From contig NZ_CP136865.1 of NCBI RefSeq assembly GCF_045689245.1, positions 2,170,001 to 2,234,000 on the forward strand: DNA of 64,000 nt, in the 5' to 3' direction. The position numbers and the translations under genes were made by a program. Source of the DNA: Congregibacter brevis. GTDB lineage: Bacteria > Pseudomonadota > Gammaproteobacteria > Pseudomonadales > Halieaceae. Below, piece after piece: positions 16,801 through 25,032 of this stretch. How positions within the stretch are numbered: the first letter of the stretch is position 1; each line of letters starts with the position of its first letter. Under the pieces are notes generated by a model, which saw only the letters and a list, made by a program, of their open reading frames with translations, ran no database searches and was not told where the DNA came from.

Positions 16801-17589
16801 GCCAGCATTGCTTTGTTCGACTATCCGGGAGAGGCGTTGCTAGCTCAGCGTCGGGGTCTTGCTCGACTGCTAATGCTCTCTGCAAAGCCTCTGTTTCGGG
16901 ATCTGCGTAAACGTTTTCTCAAAGACAACGCTACCGCGCTTCTTTTCGCAGCGCTCGACGTATCCCGTGACGAACTCCTTGACGATCTGCTGCCCACGCT
17001 TGCCTTGAATGCGTCTGGTTTGCTGAATGACGACTGCCGCGAAAAATCGCGTTTTGATGCTGCAGCTCAGCAGCTATCGCGCACGGCCATCACCGTCGCC
17101 AATGAGCTAGAGGCTCAGCTCAAAAACACTCTGGTCGCTATGGTCGATGCGCTACAGATTCTTCAGCGTCACCAAGGTCAGTACAGCGAGGCGAAGCAGG
17201 ACCTTGCGGCGCAGCGAAAGTATCTCCTGAGTCGCGCCGGGTTGTTTGCTATGGCCAGCGACGAGCTGCGGCATTATCCGCGTTACGCGAAGGCTATGGT
17301 GGTGAGAGCCGAACGCCTCGCGGCAAACTATCGTAAGGATCAAGAGCATCAAGCTACACTTGCGGCATTAGAAGCTCCAATGCACGAGCTGCTTAGGGAA
17401 ACTCCGGGAGCAGCTCAGTTATCATCCTCTTTATACACGTTTCAAACGATGTTGCAGGAGCTGCGGGTGTCGTTGTTTGCTCAACACCTGGGAACATCTC
17501 GACCGGTCTCTGTGAAACGCTTGAATGCACAGTGGGCGTTGGTCGACGCTTGGCAAAAACGAACCTCCTGCCGCTCGCCGGAAGAATAG
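13813..17589 (+). CDS. hrpA: ATP-dependent RNA helicase HrpA (DEAH box)
   Basis: A 1,258-residue helicase. Walker A GETGSGKTT lies at residues 51-59, DEAH at 148-151, the SAT motif in LVTSATIDVQRF, and motif VI in QRRGRCGR. The helicase core is followed by the winged-helix/ratchet and OB-type domains, then the long HrpA-specific C-terminal region (DUF3418 type). Length is close to the 1,300 residues of the Escherichia coli protein. HrpA resolves stalled ribosomes and processes fimbrial mRNA in E. coli. A GTG at 13831 is a possible shorter start. It is divergent from the MaoC gene. Confidence 0.93.
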   Translation: MARALPVSTDSKAHVLRDIPALSYPPELPVAEHRQEIAGALRDHQVIIVAGETGSGKTTQLPKICMELGRGRIQRIGHTQPRRLAARTVAQRIAEEVGLPLGDLIGYQVRFQEHLGERTAVKLMTDGILLSEMQRDRDLRQYDTLIIDEAHERSLNIDFILGYLRRLLPRRPDLKVLVTSATIDVQRFSEHFDNAPVIEVSGRSYPVTTHYLSRDSSDSEDLLRQVASVVKAVQAGVHGEPGDMLVFLSGERDIRDVARQLKGAAGLDVLPLYARLSQGEQARVFGRSSSRGLRVVLSTNVAETSVTVPGIRFVIDPGEARISRYSYRTRVQRLPIEPVSRASADQRRGRCGRVGPGVCLRLYTEEDYLSRPEFTDPEIKRSNLAAVVLQMLQLGLGDISKFPFLEPPDTRLIRDGYRLLDELGAVNQREQLTRLGRRMAAFPIDPALSRMVLSAQEFSVLPEMLVIASALSIQDPRERPTDRQAQADQSHARFADPRSDFMSLLNLWRYYEEQRQELSENKLRKLCKREYLSWLRMREWRDVHRQISIACRSQGLKPSLDVATETDYAGVHRSLLTGLLGNIAQQDERREYLAARNRRLQLFPGSAVYRKPPKWLVAGEIVETQRVYARSAASIEAQWLMQVNPALLKHQYYEPRWQREQGRVVAWRRTSLFGLTVSDRVAVQYAKIDPALCRELLIREALISGRWSKPPAFLKYNLRLQREVEDLESRVRRRDLLVDEETLFQFYDERLPANATNTTSLSAWLKEDDKRTELLKLRREQLLTRDPGALTDAFPDRLEWEGQSYKLSYQFSPGKQADGVSITVPLGLLNRLPRFRLQWLVPGVLREKCLALVKALPKSLRKQLVPVPDWVDRALANMEPGDQPLNEALASALRAAGGPRIDASEWATAEIDDYYLINLRVVDEKNKLLAQGRDVDALIAEFQEATREHLTTQGGDSPARVGLTSWDFQDLEREYAFRQAGVDIRAYPALDDGGDTASIALFDYPGEALLAQRRGLARLLMLSAKPLFRDLRKRFLKDNATALLFAALDVSRDELLDDLLPTLALNASGLLNDDCREKSRFDAAAQQLSRTAITVANELEAQLKNTLVAMVDALQILQRHQGQYSEAKQDLAAQRKYLLSRAGLFAMASDELRHYPRYAKAMVVRAERLAANYRKDQEHQATLAALEAPMHELLRETPGAAQLSSSLYTFQTMLQELRVSLFAQHLGTSRPVSVKRLNAQWALVDAWQKRTSCRSPEE

Positions 17590-17620
17590 TAAATATTCCC
17601 ATTTAATAATTCTCCGCAAA

Positions 17621-17650
17621 GGAAACTAACCCCTAAAGCCTCAGTCTTAG
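17621..17650 (+). promoter_or_regulatory. Possible ECF-sigma-type promoter of the hvf operon
   Basis: GGAAAC at 17621-17626 and GTCTTA at 17644-17649 are separated by 17 bases and lie about 100 bases before hvfA. This resembles the GGAAC...GTC pattern of extracytoplasmic-function sigma promoters, which control related gene clusters in other proteobacteria. No cognate sigma factor gene is in the window, so this is a weak prediction. Confidence 0.25.
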
Positions 17651-17746
17651 TATGCGAGTGTGATGAAAAGAACGACTCTCAAACACATAAGTGAACCTGA
17701 CAACTGTTTTTAAAACGAAAACGATTTAATACTGAGGATTATCAAC

Positions 17747-18097
17747 ATGGCAAATTCAAAAACTCCTTTAGCTGCTGCTCTTGGTGCCGCTTTTCTAGCT
17801 TCTGCAATTGCGCCTATGGCGTCAGCTGATGTGAACCCCTTTGGTGCTCAGCAGCTCAGCAGCGGTTATGACCTGGCTTCTTTTGCTCAACAGCCAGAAG
17901 GCAAGTGTGGCGAAGGTAAGTGTGGCGCCGAGAAGTCTGAAGGTGAAGGCAAGTGTGGTGAGGGTAAGTGCGGCGGAGAGAAGTCCGAAAGTGAAGGCTC
18001 ATGCGGTGGCGACAAAGCTGAAGGCGAAGGGTCTTGCGGTGGCGACAAGGCCGAAGGCGAAGGCAAATGTGGCGAAGGTAAGTGCGGCGGCGCGTAA
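17747..18097 (+). CDS. hvfA: HvfA-like Cys-repeat peptide precursor (bufferin/oxazolone-type)
   Basis: A 116-residue exported peptide with a signal sequence ending near residue 27 (APMASA). From residue 51 it is a low-complexity repeat containing eight Cys, each in an EG(K/S)CG motif: six EGKCG and two EGSCG. In Haemophilus influenzae HvfA, the EGKCG cysteines are converted to oxazolone/thioamide groups that bind copper, by the HvfB-HvfC complex. The same gene order follows here. GAGGAT lies before the ATG, and the stop overlaps hvfB as TAATG. Copper binding and modification are inferred from the family. Confidence 0.88.
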   Translation: MANSKTPLAAALGAAFLASAIAPMASADVNPFGAQQLSSGYDLASFAQQPEGKCGEGKCGAEKSEGEGKCGEGKCGGEKSESEGSCGGDKAEGEGSCGGDKAEGEGKCGEGKCGGA

Positions 18098-18951
18098 TGC
18101 CTAAGGTTCTTCATCAGGACCCGCTAGGTGCGGGTCTTGGACTGCGACGGGCCCTCATGGGCCCGTTGTTGTCTATGGAGGAGAAAACGGTCGATTTTCT
18201 GGAGCTAGCGCCGGAAAACTGGATTGGCGTTGGTGGTCGGTATGCCGACGGGTTGGACACTCTCGGGGAGCGCTTTCCCTTTGTTATGCACGGTTTGTCA
18301 CTGGATATTGGTGGGCCGGATCCTTTGGATATGAACTTGCTCGAAGGGGTGGCGAATCTCGTAAAACGCTTCGACGTGCCGATCTACAGCGAGCACCTAA
18401 CTTATTGCGCTGCGGACGGCCATTTGTATGACCTGTTGCCAATTCCCTTTACTGATGAGGCCGTTCATTACGTGAGTGAACGTATCGGAGTGGTACAAGA
18501 TTACCTGGATATGCCCTTAGTGCTTGAAAACGCTTCTTATTATGCTCAGGCCCATAAGGATCTGGACGAGGCTGCGTTCATCAACGCGGTTGTTGAGGAA
18601 AGTGGCTGCCAGTTACTTCTTGATGTAAACAACGTTTATGTCAATAGCGTGAATCATGGCTACGAGCCATTGACGTTCATTGATGCGCTGCCTCTTGATG
18701 CGGTGCGTTACATTCACATCGCAGGCCATTACGACGAAGCGGACGATCTGAAGGTCGACACCCACGGTGCCGATGTTATTGATCCCGTATGGGAAATTTT
18801 GGATGAGGCCTATGCTCGGGTCGGGGCGCTGCCCACACTGTTGGAGCGTGATTTTAACTTTCCCGAATTCGACACTCTTTTGGGTGAGATCACACAGATT
18901 CGCAATGCCCAGCACCGTTGCCTTCAGCCAGCGCAGAGCTTCAAGGCATGA
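18097..18951 (+). CDS. hvfB: HvfB-like multinuclear non-heme iron oxidative enzyme (DUF692/MNIO)
   Basis: A 284-residue TIM-barrel enzyme of the DUF692 (MNIO) family. Likely metal ligands sit in HGLSLDIGG (His65), SEHLTY, LVLENASYY, LLLDVNNVYVNS, YIHIAGHYD, DTHG and LLERDFNFPE. In characterised relatives these bind two or three iron ions and drive four-electron oxidation of peptide cysteines with oxygen. The ATG overlaps the hvfA stop, so translation is coupled to the substrate. The frame is open 15 bases further upstream but that part overlaps hvfA. Confidence 0.93.
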   Translation: MPKVLHQDPLGAGLGLRRALMGPLLSMEEKTVDFLELAPENWIGVGGRYADGLDTLGERFPFVMHGLSLDIGGPDPLDMNLLEGVANLVKRFDVPIYSEHLTYCAADGHLYDLLPIPFTDEAVHYVSERIGVVQDYLDMPLVLENASYYAQAHKDLDEAAFINAVVEESGCQLLLDVNNVYVNSVNHGYEPLTFIDALPLDAVRYIHIAGHYDEADDLKVDTHGADVIDPVWEILDEAYARVGALPTLLERDFNFPEFDTLLGEITQIRNAQHRCLQPAQSFKA

Positions 18952-19703
18952 CTACGGCATTGAGTCAGGCTCAGCGTGAGATGGCAGCTTACTTGCGGGA
19001 TCCGGACGGTTTTTCTCCTCCAGCAGGTATTGAGCAGCGGCGACTGCGGATCTATCGCGATTTGGTTTATCGCAATATCGAGGGTTTTATCAGCTCGGCA
19101 TTTCCGATCCTGCGAGGCTTGTATACCGATGAGGCCTGGGAGGGCCGGGTGCGAGCCTTCATTCAAACGCATCGCTGTAAAACCCCATTGTTTTTGCAGA
19201 TCAGCGAGGAGTTCCTCGCGTTCATGCAAACCCTGCCAAACACTGAGCTACGTCCCTTTGAAGCAGAGCTTGCGCACTACGAATGGTTGGAGCTCGCGGT
19301 TGATGTGGCAGAGGGCGACGTGCCAGGTATTTGGCGTCCCGAAGAAGAAGTGGGGCTCACAGCCATAGAGGCGGGCTTCTCAACCACCGCGAGGCTGGGG
19401 AGCTATGTTTTTGCGGTTCATCGCATTGGTGGCTCCTATCAACCCGACGAGGCTGGCGATCCCAGTTTTCTGTTGGTATACCGCGACCGTGAGAATCGCG
19501 TGCAGTTTATGGAATTAAGCCCCGGCTCTGCGCGTCTTATTCAAGAGGTGCGTGACGGCGCTGATAGTTCGGTTGCTGCGCTTTTGAACCGTCTTGCTTC
19601 GGAGTGGGGGATGGCCAGCGAACAACTCCTTGAGTTTGGATGGACGCAGCTGAAAGAGTTTAATGAGGCTGGCATAATCGCTCTGAAGAGTTCCGCCGTA
19701 TAA
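18948..19703 (+). CDS. hvfC: HvfC-like partner protein (DUF2063)
   Basis: A 251-residue protein beginning MTTALSQAQREMAAYLRDP and containing RRLRIYRDLVYRNIEGF, the hallmark N-terminal domain of DUF2063, often mislabelled as DNA-binding. A C-terminal half with RESP-like strands (YVFAVHRIGG, SFLLVYRDRENRVQF) follows. In the Haemophilus system this protein forms a complex with HvfB and recruits the precursor leader. It overlaps hvfB by ATGA. No DoxX-type fourth gene (hvfD) follows, so the operon here appears to be hvfABC only. Confidence 0.88.
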   Translation: MTTALSQAQREMAAYLRDPDGFSPPAGIEQRRLRIYRDLVYRNIEGFISSAFPILRGLYTDEAWEGRVRAFIQTHRCKTPLFLQISEEFLAFMQTLPNTELRPFEAELAHYEWLELAVDVAEGDVPGIWRPEEEVGLTAIEAGFSTTARLGSYVFAVHRIGGSYQPDEAGDPSFLLVYRDRENRVQFMELSPGSARLIQEVRDGADSSVAALLNRLASEWGMASEQLLEFGWTQLKEFNEAGIIALKSSAV

Positions 19704-19840
19704 TCAGCATGATTGGGCTTGCACTGGCCATAAATACCACAGTGCTTCTGACAGAGTTTTGAACAAAGAGACTATCGATTATCAAAAATCGACAAGTACA
19801 TTTAGCCTTCGCTCTTACAGCACTCGTTTCGAACCTGGGA

Positions 19841-20572
19841 ATGCTGGGTGTTACTGTGTCCCGGCGGCAGTCTCTGTTGTCGATCATCGCCGTCGCGTGT
19901 CTGCTCCTTGCGCCTGCTTTACAGGCTAAGGATGACCCTCTTGAGGTCATTAACCGACCTGTTTTCGTTGTCAATGATGTTCTCGACCGCTGGGCGCTTC
20001 GTCCTATAGCGAAGGGCTATGATTTTGTTATGCCTGCGCCGGCTCAAAGGGGTGTCAGTAACTTTTTTGCTAACCTCTACGACGTAACAAGCACGCTTAA
20101 CGCTGTGCTCCAGTGGCGGTGGGAGGGCGCGTCCCAGAGTGGCGGCCGGTTTTTGGTCAACTCGACTCTGGGCTTTGCAGGCTTGTTTGACGTCGCCACT
20201 CCCATGGGTATCCGGCCTTACCGAACAGACTTTGGTCAAACACTGGCGCTTTGGGGGGTTCCTGAAGGCCCATATTTAATGCTTCCGCTCTTCGGCCCAC
20301 GCACATTCCGCAGTGGTACTGGTACCCTGGTGGATACTTTTGCATTGTCGGTGCCCCCGTACATTGATAATCGCAGCATTCGAAACTCCATCTGGGGTCT
20401 CGAGTTAGTCCACGGCCGGGCACGGCTGCTGGGCTCCGATGAGCTGATCTCTGGCGATCGCTACATATTCGTTCGTGATGCCTACCTGCAACAGAGAGCG
20501 GCGTTCGTGAACGACGGCGAACTGCAGGATGATTTTTCTGACTTTGAAGATGGCTGGGACCAGGAGTTCTAA
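19841..20572 (+). CDS. mlaA: MlaA/VacJ-family outer-membrane lipid asymmetry protein
   Basis: A 243-residue protein with the MlaA signature: DPLEVINRPVFVVNDVLDR, GVSNFFANLYDV, NSTLGFAGLFDVA, DFGQTLALWGVPEGPY and LPLFGPRTFRSGTG. MlaA removes mislocalised phospholipids from the outer leaflet of the outer membrane and passes them to MlaC. The signal ends LLLAPALQAKDDP and has no clear lipobox; the only nearby Cys is inside the hydrophobic segment, so this copy may be non-lipidated. The other mla genes are not in the window, which is usual for mlaA. Confidence 0.9.
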   Translation: MLGVTVSRRQSLLSIIAVACLLLAPALQAKDDPLEVINRPVFVVNDVLDRWALRPIAKGYDFVMPAPAQRGVSNFFANLYDVTSTLNAVLQWRWEGASQSGGRFLVNSTLGFAGLFDVATPMGIRPYRTDFGQTLALWGVPEGPYLMLPLFGPRTFRSGTGTLVDTFALSVPPYIDNRSIRNSIWGLELVHGRARLLGSDELISGDRYIFVRDAYLQQRAAFVNDGELQDDFSDFEDGWDQEF

Positions 20573-20704
20573 GCTTTATTCGTCTCCAGCATGTGTCCCA
20601 GACATGCAAAATTGTGAATTCTTCCTCAAAGCTGAGAACCCCTGTTGCCTGTGCGTGAATGCAGGCGTAGGGTTCCGCTAATTATCTTGAAGAAGCAGCA
20701 CTGA

Positions 20705-21895
20705 ATGGCCTATAGCGGTAAGGTACTGGTCATTGACGACGATCCGAACCGGGGCAGCAATCTGGCTGAACTCGCTTCTACTGCCGGCTTTACCACTTCC
20801 GTAGCAAACTCTTTGGATTCCTTCAGCGCTTCCCTTGGCGAAAGCAGTGATTGGGACGTGGTGCTGTGTGATGTCCATGCTACGCCCGAGGCTTGGGCCG
20901 TTGAGGGCGCTAGTCTCAGGGAACTGGATATCCAGGTTCCTGTGATGATGTTTAGCAATGAATCCCGCTCGGCGAGCATGATGCGCGCCCTGAGACTGGG
21001 TGCGAATGACTTCTTTGCAACCCCCGTACAGGATCCGGAAGCGCTCGTGGCATCCATGGAGCGTTGCGTCCGTTTGCGCACCATGAGCCGCGAACTCCGG
21101 CGGTCTCGTCAAGAGCTCGAAGCGGCAAACCGTGAGCTGAAGAACACGGTGCGAGTACTGGAGAAGGACCAGCAGGCAGGGCGCCAAGTGCAAATGCGTA
21201 TGCTGCCCACCTCACCCATGGTGGTGAGCGACTACATGTTCAGCCATACAATCATTCCCTCGCTATACCTGAGCGGCGACTTCACGGACTACTTCACCGT
21301 GGACGAACACTATGTCGTGTTTTTTATGGCTGATGTGTCTGGTCATGGAAGTTCATCTGCGTTTGCTACCGTACTGCTTAAAAACCTTTTTGCGCGAAAG
21401 CGCTCCGATTACCTTCGACGTAATGACAATACAATCCTGAGTCCCGTTGCCATGCTCAGCCTTGCCAACCGGGAGCTTCTGGAGCTCGATGTGGGCAAGT
21501 ACGCAACCATGGTGATTGGTGTACTGGATCAAATTGAAAATACGCTGCAATACAGTGTGGCTGGCCACCTGCCTTTGCCGGTGCTGGTATCCGACGCGGG
21601 GGCCGCGTATCTCGAAGGGGAGGGCAATGCGGTAGGAATGATGCCCGATGCCCGGTACAACGAGCACAGTATCAATTTGCCTGACGCCTTTATGCTTGCT
21701 CTCTTTTCCGATGGCATTCTCGAAATCCTGCCCCCGATGAATCTGGTGGAGAAAGAGGCCTTTTTCCTCGATGTGTTTTCCAGAACCGCGGACACCCCGG
21801 AAGAGCTGGTCTCTCAGTTGGGTCTGGACAGTGCTGAAACCGCCCCAGATGACATTGCCGCCCTGTTTGTCAGCAAGCGGGTGAGCAATGAGTGA
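20705..21895 (+). CDS. Response regulator with SpoIIE-type PP2C phosphatase output
   Basis: A 396-residue protein. Residues 5-120 form a receiver domain with the acidic cluster VIDDDPN and the likely phospho-Asp in VVLCDVHATPE. A coiled coil (RELRRSRQELEAANRELK) links it to a SpoIIE/RsbU-like phosphatase domain with metal-binding aspartates in GDFTDYF, MADVSGHGSSS and ALFSDGILE. Such proteins dephosphorylate an anti-anti-sigma partner, and the next gene codes exactly such a STAS protein with an 8-base overlap. The pair resembles HsbR-HsbA partner switching of Pseudomonas. The controlling kinase is not in the window. Confidence 0.9.
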   Translation: MAYSGKVLVIDDDPNRGSNLAELASTAGFTTSVANSLDSFSASLGESSDWDVVLCDVHATPEAWAVEGASLRELDIQVPVMMFSNESRSASMMRALRLGANDFFATPVQDPEALVASMERCVRLRTMSRELRRSRQELEAANRELKNTVRVLEKDQQAGRQVQMRMLPTSPMVVSDYMFSHTIIPSLYLSGDFTDYFTVDEHYVVFFMADVSGHGSSSAFATVLLKNLFARKRSDYLRRNDNTILSPVAMLSLANRELLELDVGKYATMVIGVLDQIENTLQYSVAGHLPLPVLVSDAGAAYLEGEGNAVGMMPDARYNEHSINLPDAFMLALFSDGILEILPPMNLVEKEAFFLDVFSRTADTPEELVSQLGLDSAETAPDDIAALFVSKRVSNE

Positions 21896-22370
21896 GGGCC
21901 AGGTACTCGCTGCAAGTGAGAACGGGGCCTACGTGCTGCGACTAGTGGGGGACGTCCGCTTAACGCTTTGTGCGTCTATCGAGGACTACGTCGATGGCAT
22001 GTTGGACGATCCGGAGTTTTGTAGTGTGTGGGTCGATCTCTGTGATGTGGAAGGCATTGACAGTACTACTCTTGGACAGCTCGCCAAGCTAGCAATGTCT
22101 GTTCATGAACGCTTTGATTTTCGTCCAGCGATTTACTGCTGCGATGCCGGCATCAACCGTCTCCTTGGGAGTATGGGCTTGGATCGTTTATTCGAAATGC
22201 ATGAGAAGACCTGCTGTGCCTCCGGTAGTGGACAAATTATTCCTATGATTCCGGGAAGCGAAGACGATGTTCGCCAGAAGGTACTGGAGGCCCATCGTAC
22301 GTTGATGGATGTTTCTTCAGAAAACCGAGAACGGTTTAGCGAGCTTGTGGCCACACTGGAGCGCCACTGA
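21888..22370 (+). CDS. STAS-domain anti-anti-sigma factor
   Basis: A 160-residue protein with a STAS fold at residues 10-105: YVLRLVGDVRLTLC, VWVDLCDVEGIDSTTLG and a final GLDRLFEM helix. The Ser/Thr in IDSTTLG is the usual phosphorylation site of this family. About 50 extra C-terminal residues follow. It overlaps the phosphatase gene, so the two form one partner-switching unit in which the phosphatase would control phosphorylation of this protein. Confidence 0.88.
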   Translation: MSEGQVLAASENGAYVLRLVGDVRLTLCASIEDYVDGMLDDPEFCSVWVDLCDVEGIDSTTLGQLAKLAMSVHERFDFRPAIYCCDAGINRLLGSMGLDRLFEMHEKTCCASGSGQIIPMIPGSEDDVRQKVLEAHRTLMDVSSENRERFSELVATLERH

Positions 22371-22379
22371 CTCGTCGCG

Positions 22380-22823
22380 TCAGCTATTAGAGGCCGCGAT
22401 TTTCCCGCGAATAAAGTCCTCGTGGTTCACGTAGATTAGCTCCGATGCCCGTCGGATTAAGTGCTCTTCATACTTGCTCAATGACTTATCGGCATAGGCC
22501 ACCTGCCACATCGCGTTAATGAGCTGGCATTTTTCTGCGTAGTCATAGTGGTCGTTGACCAGGCGTGTGAACTCGTAAAGCGATGTAGCATTGTCCACCG
22601 CGTCACTCGCTTCGGCGAGGAGTCCGTTGACAGTTGTTTCGTCAAGCGAAAGAGTGCTCACCAGAAGCTTTGCCATTGCAGCTTCTTCTTCGGCATCTTG
22701 GGCAAAATCAGCCCGAGCGACCTCAACGAGAAGCGCTGCGGTGGCTATACGCCTTACTTCATCCGCACTTCGTGGATTCTCTTCCGGGTCTTCGAGGAAG
22801 AGTTTTTTTAGCGCCTCGATCAC
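22380..22823 (-). CDS. TerB-family (tellurite-resistance-like) protein
   Basis: A 147-residue all-helical soluble protein with the TerB-like pattern of acidic helices and metal-binding type residues (ATAALLVEVARADFAQDAEEEAAM, with AYADKSLSKYEEHLIRR in the second half). Family members are small stress-associated proteins; tellurite resistance itself is seldom their role outside ter operons. The start overlaps the transaldolase stop (ATGA), so it is co-translated with it. It is convergent with the STAS gene. Confidence 0.8.
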   Translation of the reverse strand: MIEALKKLFLEDPEENPRSADEVRRIATAALLVEVARADFAQDAEEEAAMAKLLVSTLSLDETTVNGLLAEASDAVDNATSLYEFTRLVNDHYDYAEKCQLINAMWQVAYADKSLSKYEEHLIRRASELIYVNHEDFIRGKIAASNS

Positions 22824-23773
22824 AGCTCGCTCACCAGAGTTTCCAGTCGTCTCTGGTCGGCGACGAAGTTTCGAATGCCCTCGGCAAGTTTTTCCGTTGC
22901 CATGGCATCTTCATTCACCGCTAAACGGAAGCTCGCTTCGCTGAGAGTGCTCTTGGCATCCTCGCTATTTGCGTTATCGGAACTAAGCTTCTGCGGTAAG
23001 TCGCCATGGTCATTGGCTAACTCTTCAAGGAGTGCGGGGCTGATGGTCAAACGATCGCAGCCTGCTAAAGCCTCGATTTCTCCACAGTTTCGGAAACTGG
23101 CGCCCATGACCACCGTCGCGTATTCGTGCTGTTTGTAGTAGTCGTAAATGCGCCGCACAGATTGAACGCCGGGGTCGTCTTCGCCGCTGCTCACCACAAG
23201 GTCGGTATTCGCTTTGTACCAATCTAGAATTCGACCCACGAAAGGTGAGATAAGGAAGACGCCCGCATCCGCGCATGCCTGAGCTTGAGCGAAACCGAAG
23301 AGGAGGGTCAGGTTGCATTGAATGCCATCTTTCTCTAACTGTCGTGCAGCGCTGATTCCTTCCCAGGTTGATGCTGTTTTGATCAATATTCGATCTCGCG
23401 ATATACCCGCTTCTTCGTATAAAGCGATGAGTCTGTGAGCACGCGCGATGGTGGCCTCGCGATCAAAGGACAGTCGAGCATCGACCTCTGTGGAAACGCG
23501 GCCGGGCACAATGTCTAGAATCTCCGTACCAACGGCTACTGCAAAATGATCGCAGCACGCCGCGAGTTGCTCGCTGCTACTGCCGCCATCGCTGTGAGCA
23601 CGCTCTTTGGCTTTGAGAAGAATGTCCTGATAGTGCGGAAGTGCGGCGGCTTTGAGCAGCAAGGATGGGTTAGTGGTGGCATCCATTGGCGTAAAGCGTC
23701 GAATAGCCTCAATGTCGCCGGTATCGGCAACCACGTCGGTCATAGTTTTGAGTTGGCTCAGTTTGTCAGTCAT
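22820..23773 (-). CDS. tal: Transaldolase
   Basis: A 317-residue enzyme of the non-oxidative pentose phosphate pathway that moves a dihydroxyacetone unit from sedoheptulose 7-phosphate to glyceraldehyde 3-phosphate. The family start MTDKLSQLKTMTDVV, substrate motif DATTNPSLLLKAA, catalytic Lys in RILIKTASTWEG and CNLTLLFGFAQAQACADAG are all present. Length matches TalB-type enzymes. The ATG at 23773 has AGAGG upstream; the frame is open for 43 more codons but without family sequence. It lies between dusA and the TerB-like gene in a tight minus-strand operon. Confidence 0.94.
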   Translation of the reverse strand: MTDKLSQLKTMTDVVADTGDIEAIRRFTPMDATTNPSLLLKAAALPHYQDILLKAKERAHSDGGSSSEQLAACCDHFAVAVGTEILDIVPGRVSTEVDARLSFDREATIARAHRLIALYEEAGISRDRILIKTASTWEGISAARQLEKDGIQCNLTLLFGFAQAQACADAGVFLISPFVGRILDWYKANTDLVVSSGEDDPGVQSVRRIYDYYKQHEYATVVMGASFRNCGEIEALAGCDRLTISPALLEELANDHGDLPQKLSSDNANSEDAKSTLSEASFRLAVNEDAMATEKLAEGIRNFVADQRRLETLVSEL

Positions 23774-23795
23774 AGAATCCTCTGTTGTGTAGGCT

Positions 23796-24824
23796 TCAGG
23801 CTGCGAGCTGCATAACTTCGTTAACAGCTGCCCGGAGTACATCCGCGCCCGCTCCAGGTCTGTGCGCCTGTTCACTGAGCAGGCGACGATAGCGCTTGGC
23901 ACCCGGCACTTCCTGATAGAGTCCCAAGAGGTGTCGAGTGATCTGGTTTAATCTGGCACCGCTTTCCAGCTCTCTTTCCACGTAAGGCAAAATCGCCTCG
24001 ATAATGTCTTCACGGTAGCGTAACTCTTTTGGCTCCCCAAACAGTCGATGATCAACGTCCGCTAGGATCCAAGGATTGTGATACGCACTGCGACCGAGCA
24101 TCACCCCGTCCACGTGAGGGAGATGCATGTCGCAGTCTTCTAAAGTCTCTATGCCACCATTGATCACGACAGAGAGCTGGCGAAAGTCGCGTTTCAGCTG
24201 ATAAACCCAGGGGTAATTGAGGGGCGGGACTTCACGGTTTTCTTTTGGCGAGAGGCCTTTTAACCAAGCCTTGCGCGCGTGAACAATGAACACGTCGCAT
24301 CCGCCCTCGGCGACCGTGCCGACAAAATGGCAAAGCTCCCCGTAGCTCTCCATATGATCGATGCCAATGCGGTGTTTTACGGTAACGTCGATAGAGCAGG
24401 CGTTGCGCATAGCTTTTACGCCATCGCGAACGAGTTCGGGTTCGCCCATTAGGCAGGCACCGAAAGCGCCGTTTTGCACTCTGTCCGATGGACAGCCGCA
24501 GTTCAGGTTAACTTCGTCAAAACCCCAGTCTTCGGCCCATCTGGCGCAGCGAGCGAGATCCTCGGGATTTGAGCCACCAAGCTGCAGCGCAATGGGCGAC
24601 TCTCGCTCATCGAATTGCAGGAATCGATCGCGATCGCCATGAATAAGGGCGCCGGTGGTTACCATCTCGGTATAGAGCCGTGCGTTATTCGTCAGCAAGC
24701 GCCAGAAGTAACGACAGTGCCGATCAGACCAGTCCATCATGGGTGCAGTGCAAAAACGCCATGGAGACACGGTGTTGTCGCTGGATGTGTGGCTGGGAAC
24801 TTGTGTGGATATGTGCTCGGACAT
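23796..24824 (-). CDS. dusA: tRNA-dihydrouridine(20/20a) synthase DusA
   Basis: A 342-residue FMN-dependent enzyme that reduces uridine to dihydrouridine in the tRNA D-loop. It starts just before WRFCTAPMMDWSDRHCR. The catalytic Cys lies in NLNCGCPSDRVQNGAFGACLM, with the DusA-type ARKAWLKGLSPKENR loop and VINGGI and GVMLGRSAYHNPW phosphate-binding motifs. The ATG at 24824 has GAG upstream and matches the family start; the upstream extension to 24950 is unrelated sequence. It lies 22 bases before tal. Confidence 0.93.
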   Translation of the reverse strand: MSEHISTQVPSHTSSDNTVSPWRFCTAPMMDWSDRHCRYFWRLLTNNARLYTEMVTTGALIHGDRDRFLQFDERESPIALQLGGSNPEDLARCARWAEDWGFDEVNLNCGCPSDRVQNGAFGACLMGEPELVRDGVKAMRNACSIDVTVKHRIGIDHMESYGELCHFVGTVAEGGCDVFIVHARKAWLKGLSPKENREVPPLNYPWVYQLKRDFRQLSVVINGGIETLEDCDMHLPHVDGVMLGRSAYHNPWILADVDHRLFGEPKELRYREDIIEAILPYVERELESGARLNQITRHLLGLYQEVPGAKRYRRLLSEQAHRPGAGADVLRAAVNEVMQLAA

Positions 24825-25032
24825 TCTCGAAAGGGAAGCGCTAGAGGCATCAGGGTTTGCGGATGCGCGCAATTGTATCGACAGACTGCGGTCGATGCAC
24901 GTTGGCCGAGATCGCAAATGACCCGTCGAAACGAATCGCGCCACGCCCACTGGTCAAGCGGCAAGACAGAACGCACAATAGCGACCACTCAGCGATAAAC
25001 CCCCTCTCCCCGGCAATAGTTAGTGAGGCAAC

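Noticed and set aside
17841..18114. Overlapping ORFs on both strands across the hvfA repeat
   Set aside because: They are frame shadows of a low-complexity repeat; the HvfA frame has the signal peptide and the family motif.
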